Source: Polytrichum commune (taxonomy: Eukaryota; Streptophyta; Polytrichopsida; Polytrichales; Polytrichaceae). Taken from it: 64,000 bases of DNA. Where the stretch lies: the NCBI GenBank assembly GCA_950295325.1, contig OX485805.1, forward strand, positions 52,724,758-52,788,757. The letters run 5' to 3'. The number at the start of each line of letters is the position of its first letter. Position 1 is the first letter of the stretch. The notes beneath the pieces were generated by a model, which saw only the letters and a program-made list of their open reading frames with translations, had not been told where the DNA came from and made no database searches. Shown piece after piece: positions 49,401-61,539 of this stretch. The translations under genes and the position numbers were made by a program.

Positions 49401-51177
49401 TTCCACAGACAAGCTGTAAGACCCAATATATAACTAACAATTAATAATTGCACTCACCGCTTATCAATGTTGAGAGGGATGCCTGCCCCAGTGCTGGGAT
49501 CATAGGGTCGATAAAATGAGACCTCCACTCTGTATTGATCCTTGTGCACTACAGTGTAGATAGTTCCAGAGATCCTAGAATCATCAATACCATGGGAATT
49601 TTCAGAATACAACATAAACTCAAGTGATGCATACTTAGATTCTCCTGAGCGCTAAATACTTAGGAACCAACCTGAACTCTTTACAACACGTAGCCTCCCA
49701 AGGTGCATACCAGTGTTCACCTCTGAGGACATTAATGTCTTCTTAGAGAGTGCCAAAGCGTTGGGTATATACCTATTAAATTAATCGATTTCCAGACAAT
49801 TTCTAATGAACTGGTTAAGGAAAAAATTACATCACCACAATCCCTCCCAAAATGTTTTACATTCTTTGTCACCCCTTTGTCAATGAATGCACGGAGGAAT
49901 TTACACGTCAAAGATGTCCTTTCCACCAGGTTTACTCCAGTTCAAGTCCCAATACCTGCAACCCAAGTCCCTTACAGCATGAGCATTGTCCATTCCACAA
50001 TGAATATTATTAGGTGCATCAGAGGTCTAAAATGTTTTAGAACCTACATGGGTTAGGCTACTACTTTTGGGCAGGGAAAACATGTCACAAAAATTGGTAC
50101 AAATCAGCAAATTACTAGGAACAGGAGGTACAGGATAGAAGCATGAATTCTGAAAAGGAACATGGTTACATAACTTTGAGTTAACCTACAGCAAGAACAG
50201 TATGGAATACTTGAATCCTCAATTGGGTTCCTGCCAATGGTTTGAATATTTTCAGGAAGGCAAGACATCACAATACAAAATGACAAGATTATTGTCACAA
50301 GGAAGTGACAATGTTCAAAGCATCGCTGAATGAATTTAGAGATAGTAGATACCCTCTGTTGGTTTCCTTGTTGCGATACTCAAGAAGATTGTCAATGCCA
50401 CCATACTTAACGCTAGTTACAATTCCTCCTGGTTTAGTGATGGTGACTTGCACTATCCCATTGTCCAACACAACCTGCCAACATCCCTCTTAAAAATCTC
50501 AGTAAGCTACTTACACTCACATGCTCATTTAAACTCATTGAATAGTTGAATTCATATGTGAGGAGAACCACAAAAACAATTGATCTCAGAATTTGCACAA
50601 TTTGGCATAAGCAATATACAATAGAGTTATCCCTTCCTCAGTGGGAGGTAGTTCCTTCCCGGGAGTTAGTTGTTTTGCACACAACACCTGCCATGTTCGG
50701 TAAGTTTTTCGGTGCATGCTGGGAGGTAGTGTGGAAGTTTGAACACAGAACATTCTACATTGGTTCATTGAGGGCCAAACTCATTTTGGCATGTCAAGAG
50801 GTGCTAAAATGAGTTTGGTCCTAAATGAACCGAAATAGGTTGCTCTTTGTTAAAATTCAAACACTACCTTCAAGCATGTCCCACAAATCGTTAATATTGT
50901 ATGCAAAACAACCAATAGAAAATCATAGGCAACCAACTCCCAACAGAAAATTCCCTTGATTTAAAGAATACCCTTTATGATATTGAAACTTGATCAAAAG
51001 TGTACAACAATTTGTATAACTCATGGGATATAAAACTAGCTGGATTTTTGGAGGGGAGTATGGTGAAGTCCTGATGATCATTACGTAATGAGGCTGCTCA
51101 ATAAGGACAACATCACCACGAGGAGGTTGTGTCACCGAACTCTCAGCAGGATCAAGATGGTGTATGATACGATCCAT
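43447..51177 (-). CDS. Rhamnogalacturonate lyase, polysaccharide lyase family 4
   Basis: Fifteen coding exons on the minus strand: 51177-51085, 50474-50353, 49955-49905, 49574-49458, 49231-49112, 48582-48441, 47760-47590, 47261-47106, 46847-46741, 46606-46516, 46204-46060, 45819-45663, 44912-44796, 44361-44235, 43710-43447. All borders are GT-AG and phases join to 659 residues. The enzyme cleaves rhamnogalacturonan I of pectin by beta-elimination, normally in the wall. Seen: VVLDNGIVQVTITKPGGIVT, YWDLNWSKPGG, PLNIDKRFALMQG, FMAIADDRQR, VHGWISGNPMVGFWIITPS, LTSHVGP, PGDAGSWQ, QFWTEADGDG, ADGDGCFSIKHIQAG, GWVPGVVGDYKY, PTVWDIGFPDRTATGFYVPD, QYGLWERY, DNSIARHGIRGIYR and GVMYDYLRLE, i.e. catalytic, FnIII-like and C-terminal carbohydrate-binding-like domains in family order and length. 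No signal peptide is visible at the chosen ATG. The frame stays open upstream of it to an acceptor-like site, so an upstream exon may exist. Confidence 0.94.
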
Positions 51178-51629
51178 CGCCTTTTGAATCCCTGCAAACA
51201 GTGTTCCAACATTATACCTTTTCCAGCCACAACAACTTGACATTTTATTAACGTGAATTTGATTCTCTTCAGTACTATTTGCACGATAAGTTGGTGTGAA
51301 CTGATTTGAAATGGTGATAGCATCTTGGCACACAGAGCTTTAGAAAGGCAAAAAATTGGGACACTTATGGCACACAATTTGCACAAGTCAGAAAGGCTGC
51401 ATATGAAATTAAAACCTTTGCAGTGCCAGGATCTGTGCTGTGAACCAATCAAACAACCAATTCTTTCAGAAAAGTGTGAAGCAACATCTTTTTCTTCATG
51501 GACTTCTTGGTGGACCATGTCAACTTCAAGTCAAATGTTAAGTGTCTGAAGAAGTCAAAACCTGACCTATATTGATGGAGCGCTGCCAACAACTAATTGA
51601 TCACGCCATTGCAACTCGAATGGAAGCTA

Positions 51630-52510
51630 GGCAAGTTGGTGTTAAATCTCTTTCAACATGGATAGCTAAACCCTAAACCCATGTTGAATGAGATTTAACA
51701 CCTACTTGTACCACCAGATTCAACAAGGATTTCCTATCCCTGACATAATTTGCATGCTTAAGCATCCCTATTATTTGAAGAAGAAAAATGTCGCACCTAA
51801 CCCACATCACTCTATTTGTCTCAACAGCGACAACATAAGATTTAATACTAGAGTACTGTTCTTGTCCGACTCGTTGCTACTAATTAGCACTATCGAGTAT
51901 ATTAAACTATCACGTTTATTGAGTGCCAAGAGCAAGTCGGTGTCAAATCTCTTTCCAACATGGATTGATAAGACCTAAACCCTAAATCCATGTTGAAAGA
52001 GATTCAACACCTACTTGATCCACCAGATTAAACAGGACATTCCTATCCCTGACATAATTTAAATACTTAACCCAATTATCTGAAGAAGAGGAAGTATGTC
52101 GCACCTAACCCTATATCACTCCATTTGTCTCAACAGCGACCACATAATAACCAATTATTAGAGTACTGTTCTTGTCCGACTCGTTGCTACTAATTAGCAC
52201 TATCGAGTATATTAAACTATCACGTTTATTGAGTGCCAAGAGCAAGTTGGTGTCAAATCTCTTTCAACATAGATTGATAAGACCTAAACCCTAAATCCAT
52301 GTTGAAAGAGATTCAACACCTATTTGATCCACCAGATTAAACAGGACATTCCTATCCCTGACATAATTTAAATACTTAACCCAATTATCTGAAGAAGAGG
52401 AAATATGTCGCACCTAACCTATATCACTCCATTTGTCTCAACAGCGACCACATAATAACTAATTATTAGAGTACTGTTCTTGTACGACTCATTGCTAGTA
52501 CTAATGAACA
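51630..52510. repeat. Tandem array, about 309-bp period, roughly 2.8 copies
   Basis: Units start at about 51681, 51992 and 52299 (catgttgaa(a/t)gagatt(c/t)aacac), preceded by a partial one from 51630. Each contains tatccctgacataattt, tcgcacctaaccc, tctcaacagcgac, gagtactgttcttgt, attgagtgccaagagcaagt and taaaccctaaa. Units 2 and 3 are nearly identical and unit 1 is more diverged, pointing to stepwise expansion. It lies about 450 bp upstream of the chosen lyase start, in its promoter or a 5' intron. Confidence 0.9.
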
Positions 52511-52814
52511 CTATTGACTTTACTGTTCCTTAAGACCTCAGAGAGCCAGTGCCCCTTAAATTAAACTTATGCAAATTGAACCTCCATTAGGAAGTGATGA
52601 GGCGTCATGGCGGGCCACATTTCTGGCATGGCCACATTTCTGGCCATGTCTGCATGTCAAGGGTGAGAGTATACATGTTTCGAATTTGGAATATATGAAA
52701 CAGATTTAAAGAGATGATTGTGTATGAGGAAAACACTAATTCAAAGGTCTCTCGTACAGTAAGTACCTCGCTTGATCATTGTTGCCAGTATCTTTCTTCC
52801 TGTGAATATGGCTT

Positions 52815-53360
52815 AACCCACAACCTCCTGGATCCTGATAAGGCGCTTGAAGGTCTTCAAGTACTGGATTCGCACCGAAAAACGACCTCTACTCCTTATT
52901 GCTAAAGTTGGAGCTAGCCAGCCATCGTGCACAGGTGAATTGCTCCGAAGTAAAACCATTCCCGGAATTTGCAGTCCACCACTTGGGCTGTCATCAAACT
53001 GCCCAAATTTGCACAGATATCCTTCAAACTTGAATTTCGGGGGACTACAGAATCTAAGACGCCACACCTTAACGCTCCAATTGTACTCTGAGAAACCGAG
53101 ATTTGAGAACCCAAGAAGCTACACAACAAATTTTGCGAGAACGAATGATTCCCGGCACGTCCCGAACTCCATACTCTCCTTCAATAATTCCCAAAAGTTT
53201 CTGCACAGATTACCGAATACAAGGCTGCGCCTGTCAGTTTCATACATAATTGATACTGCCCATGAATGCCTGAATGCCACATGTCGTGAATTTTGTTGGC
53301 TAAGAGAATTCACAAATCCGATGTGGCACCTTAGAATTATTTATTTTGTCACATGAGTGT
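52815..53360. other. GC-richer block open on both strands
   Basis: A 169-codon plus frame (52847-53356) overlaps minus frames of 84, 71 and 64 codons. None shows a family motif. Because it lies upstream of the minus-strand lyase, it could hold a 5' exon of that gene or a transposon remnant. There is no donor/acceptor pair I can connect with confidence, and no signal peptide-like start on the minus strand is compelling. Confidence 0.25.
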
Positions 53361-53450
53361 ATGGACTCGCAACCGACCGTAATCTACGGGAACTTCAAAG
53401 CCCACAAACTTTTTCACCAGAGCTTCCTTTAGAGCTCGGGATTGTGGACC

Positions 53451-53858
53451 AAAAAACTACACTAAATAGTCCTATTACTGTGTAAATAGTCCTATTACTG
53501 TGGAAATAATTAGCGTGGGCTACATTAATTTTCTAGTAAAAGTGGAATTAAAGTGGGTTGAAGATCCCAAATCTTTCCTTGTGTCTTCATGAAGACTTCT
53601 AACCAACACATTGAATACTAATTATAAGAAGAAGAAAAATATCACATAATAAAATAATCACCACATCGATCTTTTAAACAAATAATTATTGTGATCCACA
53701 ATGATTTTCTACGAATACAACTTAGGATGATTTGAAAATGAGTAATTGATGTTGGATTATTATTGTGGCCCACACTGATTCTCATTATGACAATTAATGT
53801 GGACTCTAGAAAAATATTGTCAACCCATAGTAATAGGACCTATGTAGTGTAGTTTTTG
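53451..53858. mobile_element. Non-autonomous TIR element
   Basis: Left end aaaaaactacactaaatag with tcctattactgtg; right end catagtaataggacctatgt then agtgtagttttt is its complement (about 30 bp with small gaps). Interior blocks (aattagcgtgggctacatta, ttcatgaagacttct) recur near 34.7 kb. The left TIR contains a short duplication (atagtcctattactgtg twice). 408 bp, no coding capacity; the target duplication is unclear. Confidence 0.7.
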
Positions 53859-56100
53859 AGCACACATGGTGGGTTTTTCTTGAAGGGTCTCAAAGCTTGC
53901 AAAATTTGCAGAGGAAGTGACTTCAATTTGAATGCAACAAATTAAAAACTCATATTCAAATTTTTAAAACTAAAAATAAACCTTAAAAACTATGAAGAAG
54001 CAAAAGACACGTAGAAAATTTATACGGTAAAGGCAACCTCAAAGATTGCTCGACCCAAAAAGTAGGCGATAATTGCAAATAATGGAAGTGATGCTAAAAG
54101 CATGTGATTGAGGAGATGCACAAGCCAACGTCTGATGCAAGAAATCTCTAGTGCAAGCTGGAGTATTTCTTAGATCTTGAAAAGTTGAGTCAAATGTTCT
54201 AAGTCATGGAAACTTGCCTTGTTGTAACCTCTGATGTGGGGGTTATTTCGTTTTCCACATCTAATTATGGGCATTGGATCGTATAACATTACTCAAGGGT
54301 AGTATCATGTGTATGTGGGGCCATTGTATCAAACCACAAAGTTTGAGAATAAAGCCTTCGGATTCCGGCATTTCTTCTTTCTCATACCCAATATGGGGCC
54401 ATGCCCTAGTGTTGTCCATCAGTTGCATCTCGAATAAGTAAAAAGTGGGGGAGGATTGGCAGTAAATGATAGCGTGGACTTGCTGGATGAAGCAAACATC
54501 TTTTTGGCCGAGGCAGTCGTGGGGGGATGTATTTTTGTTTGTAGCCTATTGTGGCAGGAATATAAGTGTCGAGAGTTTGAAGTTTCTGAGATTAGAAGAC
54601 GGTAGTACCAAGCCAAGGTGCCAATGGTGTCGCAGTATGCACAAGGTACAACAGTGATTATATTTAAGTTTGTGTCAATTGCCAAGGCTGCAATTTGTAT
54701 TCTTTACTGTGGATATGTAGTTGTGGGTATGAGTCATTTGTTTTTCTTTGTGTGAAAGTGAATACCTAGAGACAATATTGGCTTGAGGACAAATTTTTCA
54801 TGTTCAAATTTGGTGGCTCTGCAAATTTTGGTGTTTTGGTAGTTTGTGACACACCATCAAATCTCCAACTTGCAGTAAGGTTTTGCACAATTGGTGTGAT
54901 GCATTCTTATGATGCAACTTTGTCATGCATTTTCAATCTTTTCTTCATGAAGGTTGCAAGCAAACTAGGAGACCGAGAAAGATCAAGTGTCATTTGGTTT
55001 CTAGTGCTACCCAATTTGTTGCTCAAACTATAACTTCATTCTTTTGCAAGCATGGTAGCATGAGTACGTATGAGAGAACTAATTGGATGTAAGCAGTGTA
55101 TTGAGAGGTTTTGTTCAATCGGTCACATGATATGAGGACGACTACATCCAAATCACAACATAGTTTGAGCTTCAAAAGAGCTTTGAAGTAACTTGGAGTT
55201 AAGGAAGTTCTCAGTGCATCTCTAAGTTCTATGGTAGAGTTCGCAAGATCCCCACACCTGCTGCATCAAAGTCACACATGGAAAATGGCTAAATAGTAGT
55301 TTTACAATGCTCAATTGATGTTGCAATGTTGTGGTGAATGGAGAGGCAAAAATATTTTTTTCTTTTTTTTAGCAAAGTGAGTACCAAGCATGGTTATTTT
55401 GAGGAGATTTTTTGAGTTATAAATGTTTATTTTTTGTTGAAATAAAGTATGCTTCTTTATGTGTATGTTGACGTGTCTTTATTTGGGTGGTGCTCGCCCG
55501 AGGACTTCTTAATTAATAGGACTCCCAATATACGATAGTTAGTATGAATGGCATTGCTTTGCCATTGCCACTTGTGATAGAAGAAGGTTGAAAGGAGATT
55601 GGCCCCACTGCTAAATGGAGCCTAGGTCATACCAAAGACCTTGTGGAAGGTTCAACTTAGGGTTTACATCAATGGTGGCCCAAATCCACTACCCAAATCC
55701 TACTTACCTACTTGTTGGCAACCTGATGGGAAACCGGACAAAAGAACTGGGACGGTTGGTGGGTGTCACCCTAACCCATTCATTGCAAGTGAACACATGT
55801 CATTCTCCGAGTAATGTGATGTCGATAAGGAAGTGTCTCATTTACAAGTGTTGTTTCAAGTCTCATAATTAAAGTTGAAATCTAGAATGTATAAAAAAAT
55901 GAAAATGTTATATTATATTTAAGTGATTATAAAGGCTCTTCCAAAAAAATACTATTGAATATGGTTATTAACAACACAAGTTACTATAGATCCCAATGAA
56001 CATAGTACCAAGTTATGACATTGGGTGGGTTGTTTGAGAGTACATAATAGTAGATCTTGTGGCTTTTGGAGAGCTTAATCATGAAAATCATTGAGTTTTT
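53859..56100. other. Intergenic, no gene seen
   Basis: AT-rich. Open frames of 60-88 codons only, none with recognisable motifs. Confidence 0.4.
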
Positions 56101-56103
56101 TGA

Positions 56104-57060
56104 ACATGCATAACACTACACCATACATAGTATTTAGTGTCACATGGCATGTATTAGTGCCACCTACCCTATTATGAGATGTATGTTAAGCTCCACCACC
56201 AACCAACAACTTGACAATTAGTGTAACCTCATGACACTTGGTGTTATAGTGTGCTTACTAATATCTTGGCATTAGTATACTCAATAATATGATGAGGTCT
56301 ATGCCTAGCTTACACAATGGTCAACAAGTTGACTACAAGTGTAAACACATGACACTTGGCATTAGTATGCTCAATAACATCTTCCTTTGTATGTTAAATT
56401 ATAAACACATGACACTTGACATTACACCCTAACCTCCGTAATATCACCCTCCTCAACATGACTCCTTCTCTTATATCCCAAACCCTAAGGAACAAATGTT
56501 CTTAGTTAGAATCTCCCTCCTTGTTATCATATTTCCCTCCCATATATTATGGGTTTTGACATTGAAGTAATCCACTAAAGAATTTGAACCACATACTTGC
56601 ACGCATCATGTTGTCATCAATGTAATATTAACTTCATGTTATTCCACAATATCACATGCTACATTGATTCCCTATTATCATGCATCCATGTAAACACTGC
56701 ATACCTCCTTAATATCACATGCACTTTGGTTGCCATGGACATGATATTAGGGAGTTTAGAGTGTAGTATGCTCAATAATAACCTCATGTATAGCTAAACT
56801 TTGAACACACGACACTTGGAACTAGTATGTTCAATAATATCTTCCTCTGGATCCTAAATTACAAACACATGACACTTGTTGGATTAGTATGCTCAATAAA
56901 AAACATCTTCTAGTTGCATACTATATTTAAAACATGATGACACTTGCTATTAGTATGCTCAATATAATCTTCCTTTTGCATACTTAATTATGAACACAAA
57001 CAATTGACATTAGTATGCTCAATAATATCATCCTCTGACATACTAAAACGTAAAATTATC
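56104..57060. repeat. Degenerate tandem repeat, units of about 75-100 bp
   Basis: Opens with cactacaccatacatagtatttagtgtcac. From about 56190 the block (a)cacatgacacttgg(c/t)attagtatgctcaataatatc recurs at least eight times with a variable spacer (cttcct(c/t)tg...taaattataaa). The opening resembles the starts of the repeats at 4147 and 6225. No protein is encoded. Confidence 0.75.
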
Positions 57061-57507
57061 AGCTTGACAACACACATATTGTAAACAAATCATTACATGC
57101 ACTTCAAAAAGTTACTTACAATATAATGTTATGTTGACAATGAGCAAAAAATACACTATTAGACACCTAGACACCTAGTTTAGACCGTTCACCAATAGTG
57201 TTTATGACACTAAATTCCATAAAGGTGTAGATCCTAGAGAAATTACCTTATGGCAATGGTTGGGTTGTTTGCCCATGGAGCTCTAAGAGCATGTACACAC
57301 ATTGCACTCCAAACGCTAACACAAAAGGGTACTAAATCGGGTAAGATTATTTTAGGGGGAAGTAGTCTTGTTACATGTCCCACACATTCACTCTATAGGA
57401 GCTTCATAAATTATGGGTCCTTCTCATGACCAAAACTAATATCTTACAATACATATGGCTTTACATAAAAATAGTTAAAGCTAAGATTGTATTTGGTCAA
57501 AGATTGC
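57061..57507. other. Intergenic, no gene seen
   Basis: Short AT-rich stretch between the tandem array and the next dispersed repeat; nothing recognised. Confidence 0.4.
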
Positions 57508-57884
57508 GAGGTATTAGAGTTATCCATAAAGTCCCTCAAAGATGGACAAATTGTGGGGTTGATCCTTTTTTGAACAACTTTCTATGAGGCGCTCGCTAGC
57601 TCATTGTGTTTTGGAGCCTACCTTGAAAATTGGGTGCAAATGATTGGGACCTCCTCTTCCCACTTCTCAAACTTTGAGAGAGTTTTAAAATCTAAAACAT
57701 GGTATGCACATTACACCTGTTGTCTTAAATCTTGGATTGGCCTATGCAAAGCTAGCTTGCCCACCCATCCTAGTACGACAAGCTAGAAAGTTGGGTTTAA
57801 ATAATTGTTTGACACCACTCCCTATGGATGATAATTTAGACATTAAGAAAACTTGGGTGACTTTGTGTTGATTCTCATAAACTC
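57508..57884 (+). repeat. Dispersed repeat family D, copy 3
   Basis: Same-strand counterpart of 15690-16072: gtattagagttatccataaagt, ttgggacctcctc, tctcaaactttgagagagttt, cccatcctagtac(g)acaa, and a tail ttgtgttgattctcataaactca. Similar in length (377 against 383 bp). Confidence 0.6.
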
Positions 57885-58517
57885 ATGTTTTCATCCATGG
57901 GTTCGACTCCCAAGTGTCCGTTCGAATTCTTGGACATGTTACACCAACTGCATACATGTTACAAACTCTAGATGATACGAATTGCATGTGGCATTCTTAG
58001 GCTAGAGCAAATGTTACGGTTCAAACATGAAACTTTCCATGGCAAACTTTATTACAAAACTCCTAGATGAGAGCATGGTGTCCATGGAGGTAGTGGTGTT
58101 AGTGGTGTACATGAAGCATTTGATTGCCTATAGGTCTATCAAGTGTAGCTAGGCACATTGGGACCAACAAAGATTGGAGAAGGTGTAGGTTGCCATCGAG
58201 CTAGCCATGAAGGACTTTGATAGGTGTTAGTACCCACAAATCTTGCAACACAAGTGAGGTTGGCACCCACTATACCAACGTTTCATTTTGAATCCCCTTT
58301 GCACTTTTAATTTTTTAATTTTTTAATTTTTTAGCACATCAAAATTAAAGGCCCTCCTCTTGCAAGCCACCATCATGGAGTGGTTGGTTGTACCACATAT
58401 TGTTCTAGTCCCCATAGAGTGTGTTGCTTCTTTGATGTTACTTGAAATTCTCGTGCAAGACACCTCTTGTGTCTCACATCCCTCGCGAGGCTTCAGTGAT
58501 GAGAGGTGTCACGTTGG
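57885..58517. other. Intergenic, no gene seen
   Basis: Contains a ttttaattttttaatttttta run at 58306-58332. No gene or TIR was recognised. Confidence 0.4.
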
Positions 58518-59754
58518 TTAGGGCCACTTCACACACGAGACTGAGAGCCCGTGACCAGTACACTTCGAGCACTCTCATTGGTGGAAAAGGCGGAGCCAGT
58601 CCAAGTTCGCTTCACGCTGCGCTTGAGGGACCAACGGAGTATGTGAATGCAAGATGGATGTAAAGTCTACATGGATTCCTACATGGCATCAAATGTATCA
58701 TGTTTCATGGTCACTTGGACTATTTTCAAAAACCACCTCTTGGAGGTAGGCTTGACACAAAACCATGAGACAATGGCACTCTAAATGCTCACAACCGTTG
58801 ATTTATTCTATTTAATCATGTGTGAAGACCCACATGAATAGAAATTCATTGAAATAGCATTTGGTTGAGGGTCAGGTCTCATATGGCTTCACACTACACT
58901 TGAGGGCCCATGACCACACTACATGATTTTGGAGGTGTCTTTGGACGGCCCCTGGACACTTTCTTCTGGGCTCTCACAATTTCATGGTCACGGCTCTTGG
59001 CTCGTGTGTGAAGTGGTCCTTAGCAACACCATGGGAGCCCACATGGAGCATGTTCTTTGTCTTGGCACCATGCTCCCAAATACTTGGAGGATGAGGGTTA
59101 CATCATATATGCCGCATCAAGACCGTGGCTCTTCCACGATGAGTGGGTACTCCAAGTCAATACAACTTGGATAGATCTACTCAATACAAAGCCACAGTGG
59201 TGGGCCAAATTGAGATGTTGGTGCCATAACGTGTAGACAAGGCCATTCATCAATATGGTGAGGGAGGACAGAGAGAATTTGTGGGGGCTTACACTTCAAG
59301 CACTCTCATTGGTGGAAAAGACGGAGCCGGTCCAAGTTTACTTCACACTACGCTTGAGGGACCAACGGAGTATGTGAATGCAAGATGCATGTAAAGTCTA
59401 CATGGATTTCTACATGGCATTGAATGGATCATGTTTCATAGTTACTGGGATTAATTTCAAAAACCACCTCTTGGAGATAGGTCGAACACAAAACCGAGAA
59501 ACCATGGCACTCCGAACGCTCACAACCGTTGATTTATTCTATTTTAACATATGTGAGGACACAAATGAATTAAAAATTCATTGAAATAGCATTTGGTTTA
59601 GGGCCTGGTCACATATTACTTCACACTACACTTGAGGGCCCGTCACCACAATACATGATTTTGGAGGTGTGTTGGGACGGCCTTTGGACGGTTTCTTTTG
59701 GGCTCTCACAATTTCATGGTCACGGCTCTTGGCTCGCGTGCGAAGTGGCCCTAA
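58518..59754. mobile_element. TIR element with internal direct duplication
   Basis: Left terminus TTAGGGCCACTTCACACACG with gagac...agagcccgtgacca; right terminus gtcacggctcttggctcgcg then TGCGAAGTGGCCCTAA is its complement. A second right-type terminus lies at about 58983-59022 (gtgtgaagtggtccttag). Two direct copies of about 465 bp (58560-59022 and 59291-59754) start (t/a)cacttc(g/a)agcactctcatt and match closely throughout. This reads as an element whose 3' part was duplicated, or two nested copies. No transposase was seen. Confidence 0.75.
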
Positions 59755-60110
59755 GTGGGCTGCCATTTAACAGCACAAATCGCGGGCCCGGCGGCCCAGC
59801 CCGCTCCAATCGAGCGGCGAACGCATTGGGACTCGGGAACCACAGTGCGTACCAGAATCACGGGGCCAGCCCAGCCCCCTTCTTAGCTTGGAAGAGAAAT
59901 CACGGTGAGTAGATACCGGGTCGGGCGACCCGGTCCCTCCAACGGTCGCATTTCGAACGCTTCCCCGCCATTGCGAGGGCGTCGATGCTCTCACGGACTC
60001 TTCCTCCGACGCATCCCTCGCCATCTCCCGCATCCTCATGCCTGCACCGCATAGCGGCGGCCCCGCGCATCATCACCACGATGCGCGCGTCCGTCTCCTC
60101 ATCATTTTGA
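59755..60110. promoter_or_regulatory. GC-rich, CpG-dense island upstream of the last gene
   Basis: An abrupt change from AT-rich DNA to CpG-dense sequence (cgcgggcccggcggcccagc; cgcatagcggcggccccgcg). A 90-codon minus frame (59767-60039) and plus frames are open here, probably because of composition. Given the plus-strand gene downstream, it is most simply its promoter or first-exon region, or a bidirectional promoter. No TATA box was identified. Confidence 0.4.
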
Positions 60111-60539
60111 GCTATCTAACTACTTTCTCGGTGCACTGTAGGCCAATTTAGACCCTCGTAGGGTTTCATGTAACTTACGGACCGTTTGTTGTGTCCTTTA
60201 GGAATTTAATTTGTCATAGCTGCAAGTAAGTCTCGCCAGAAGGTCTCAATCGATCCTTATGTATTGCAGGCCGAAGGAATGCCTCGTTAAAGCTCTATAG
60301 GTTTCTATGCATATTAATAGTTGCTGCTGTTGCGTACTCTCGTTTACAGAGCTTTGTTGCAGCATTAGAGTAGATTGAATTGCAACATTAGATATATCAA
60401 TAATCGGTAGGCTTAGGGTTTAGGCTCGAGTTAAGTTTCCCCTTTTCAAGTGTTTTGGCCTGAAGCGTTTCTTACAAGTCTCAGTATCCATAGATTGATG
60501 AACTACGAAGGCCTCAATCCATCTGTTGCCCATGTAGTT

Positions 60540-60733
60540 CGCATTTCTTAGCTGGAGAGAGTGTGAGTTTATCTGAATTCGCAATTGCCAATCCTTCGAC
60601 CGCTCGTCTATTGTTGTGTCCGACAATTGTCAACAGACCAGGGATTCATTTGGATCATACGAAATGGGAGGCGTGCAAGGTATATCGTCTTCTGGACTTG
60701 CCAGTGACGAATCTGCGCAATGCACTGAAGAAG
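60540..60733 (+). other. Candidate 5' leader exon of the downstream gene
   Basis: Ends at a strong donor (ctgaagaag|gtacgtt at 60733/60734). Two frames are open across it (58 codons from 60563, 40 codons from 60616), but neither joins in phase to the ATG at 61540 through an acceptor I can defend. It is therefore more likely a non-coding leader exon, if it is an exon at all. Confidence 0.3.
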
Positions 60734-61222
60734 GTACGTTGCATTTTTATTCATTCATTTCGCTTGAGGAAGTGGGGAATCGTGATCTCGGACACTCACA
60801 TATGCTTATGCTGCTGCTGGTTCTTCCTCCTCCTTTTCTCTTCCATGTACACAACCAAATTGTGTGGTTCCAATACTGACATTTTTCTGGTTGATCCGGA
60901 TACGTGATGGAACTTAGTAGTCAAATGTTCTCACAGCGATGTGCTCATACAAGAATGCCTTTTACTTTGTCTCTCTGACGAGAACAATTAGGTTTTAGTG
61001 GCATCTTGGCATTGTAAAGTGCCACGCTTTGATCCGTCATGATTGTGTCATGAAGGAAAATATGATCATGATTGTGTCCCACAAAATGGTGGAACTCACA
61101 CCTAGTTTGGTGAGGTAGCCCTAAATCATTCTGCCACTTTGAAATGAGCACCTTCGTTGCTCATTGGGACCTTCTTAGCTTATGCTTCTGCACTGTCTCG
61201 TAACAGAGCACATGCAGGCACC

Positions 61223-61362
61223 TGAGTGCTACAAGAAGCCTTAAGAACCACCATATAACTTTCATTCTCCGCCCCTTCTTCCCATCCTTGAGTGCTACAA
61301 GAAGCCTTAAGAACCACCATATAACTTTCATCCTCCGCCCCTTCTTCCCATCCTTGAGTGCT
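61223..61362. repeat. 66-bp tandem duplication
   Basis: tgagtgctacaagaagcctt starts at 61223 and again at 61289, and a third tgagtgct begins at 61355. The first two units are nearly identical over 66 bp (one t/c change seen in ttcat(t/c)ctccgcc). On the minus strand the unit is exactly 22 codons. Confidence 0.9.
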
Positions 61363-61539
61363 TCCATCAGTGCAACAAGGCACTAGCTGGTAGTTTCCCT
61401 GTTTCCAATGCTGCTGACTATGCTTCAACATGAGAAGCACATGAAGCCTGAATTGTTTCGACTGTTTGGTATGTAAAGGGGCAGGGAGGCAACGGTGGTG
61501 ACTGGCACGCAAAAGGACAGGTAAGCAAGGAAGGAAACC

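Noticed and set aside
52847-53356. 169-codon plus-strand open frame
   Set aside because: Several frames are open on both strands here and none shows a family motif; kept only as an unassigned block.
59767-60039. 90-codon minus-strand frame as a gene
   Set aside because: Lies in a CpG-dense island where all frames tend to stay open; no domain and no connected exons.
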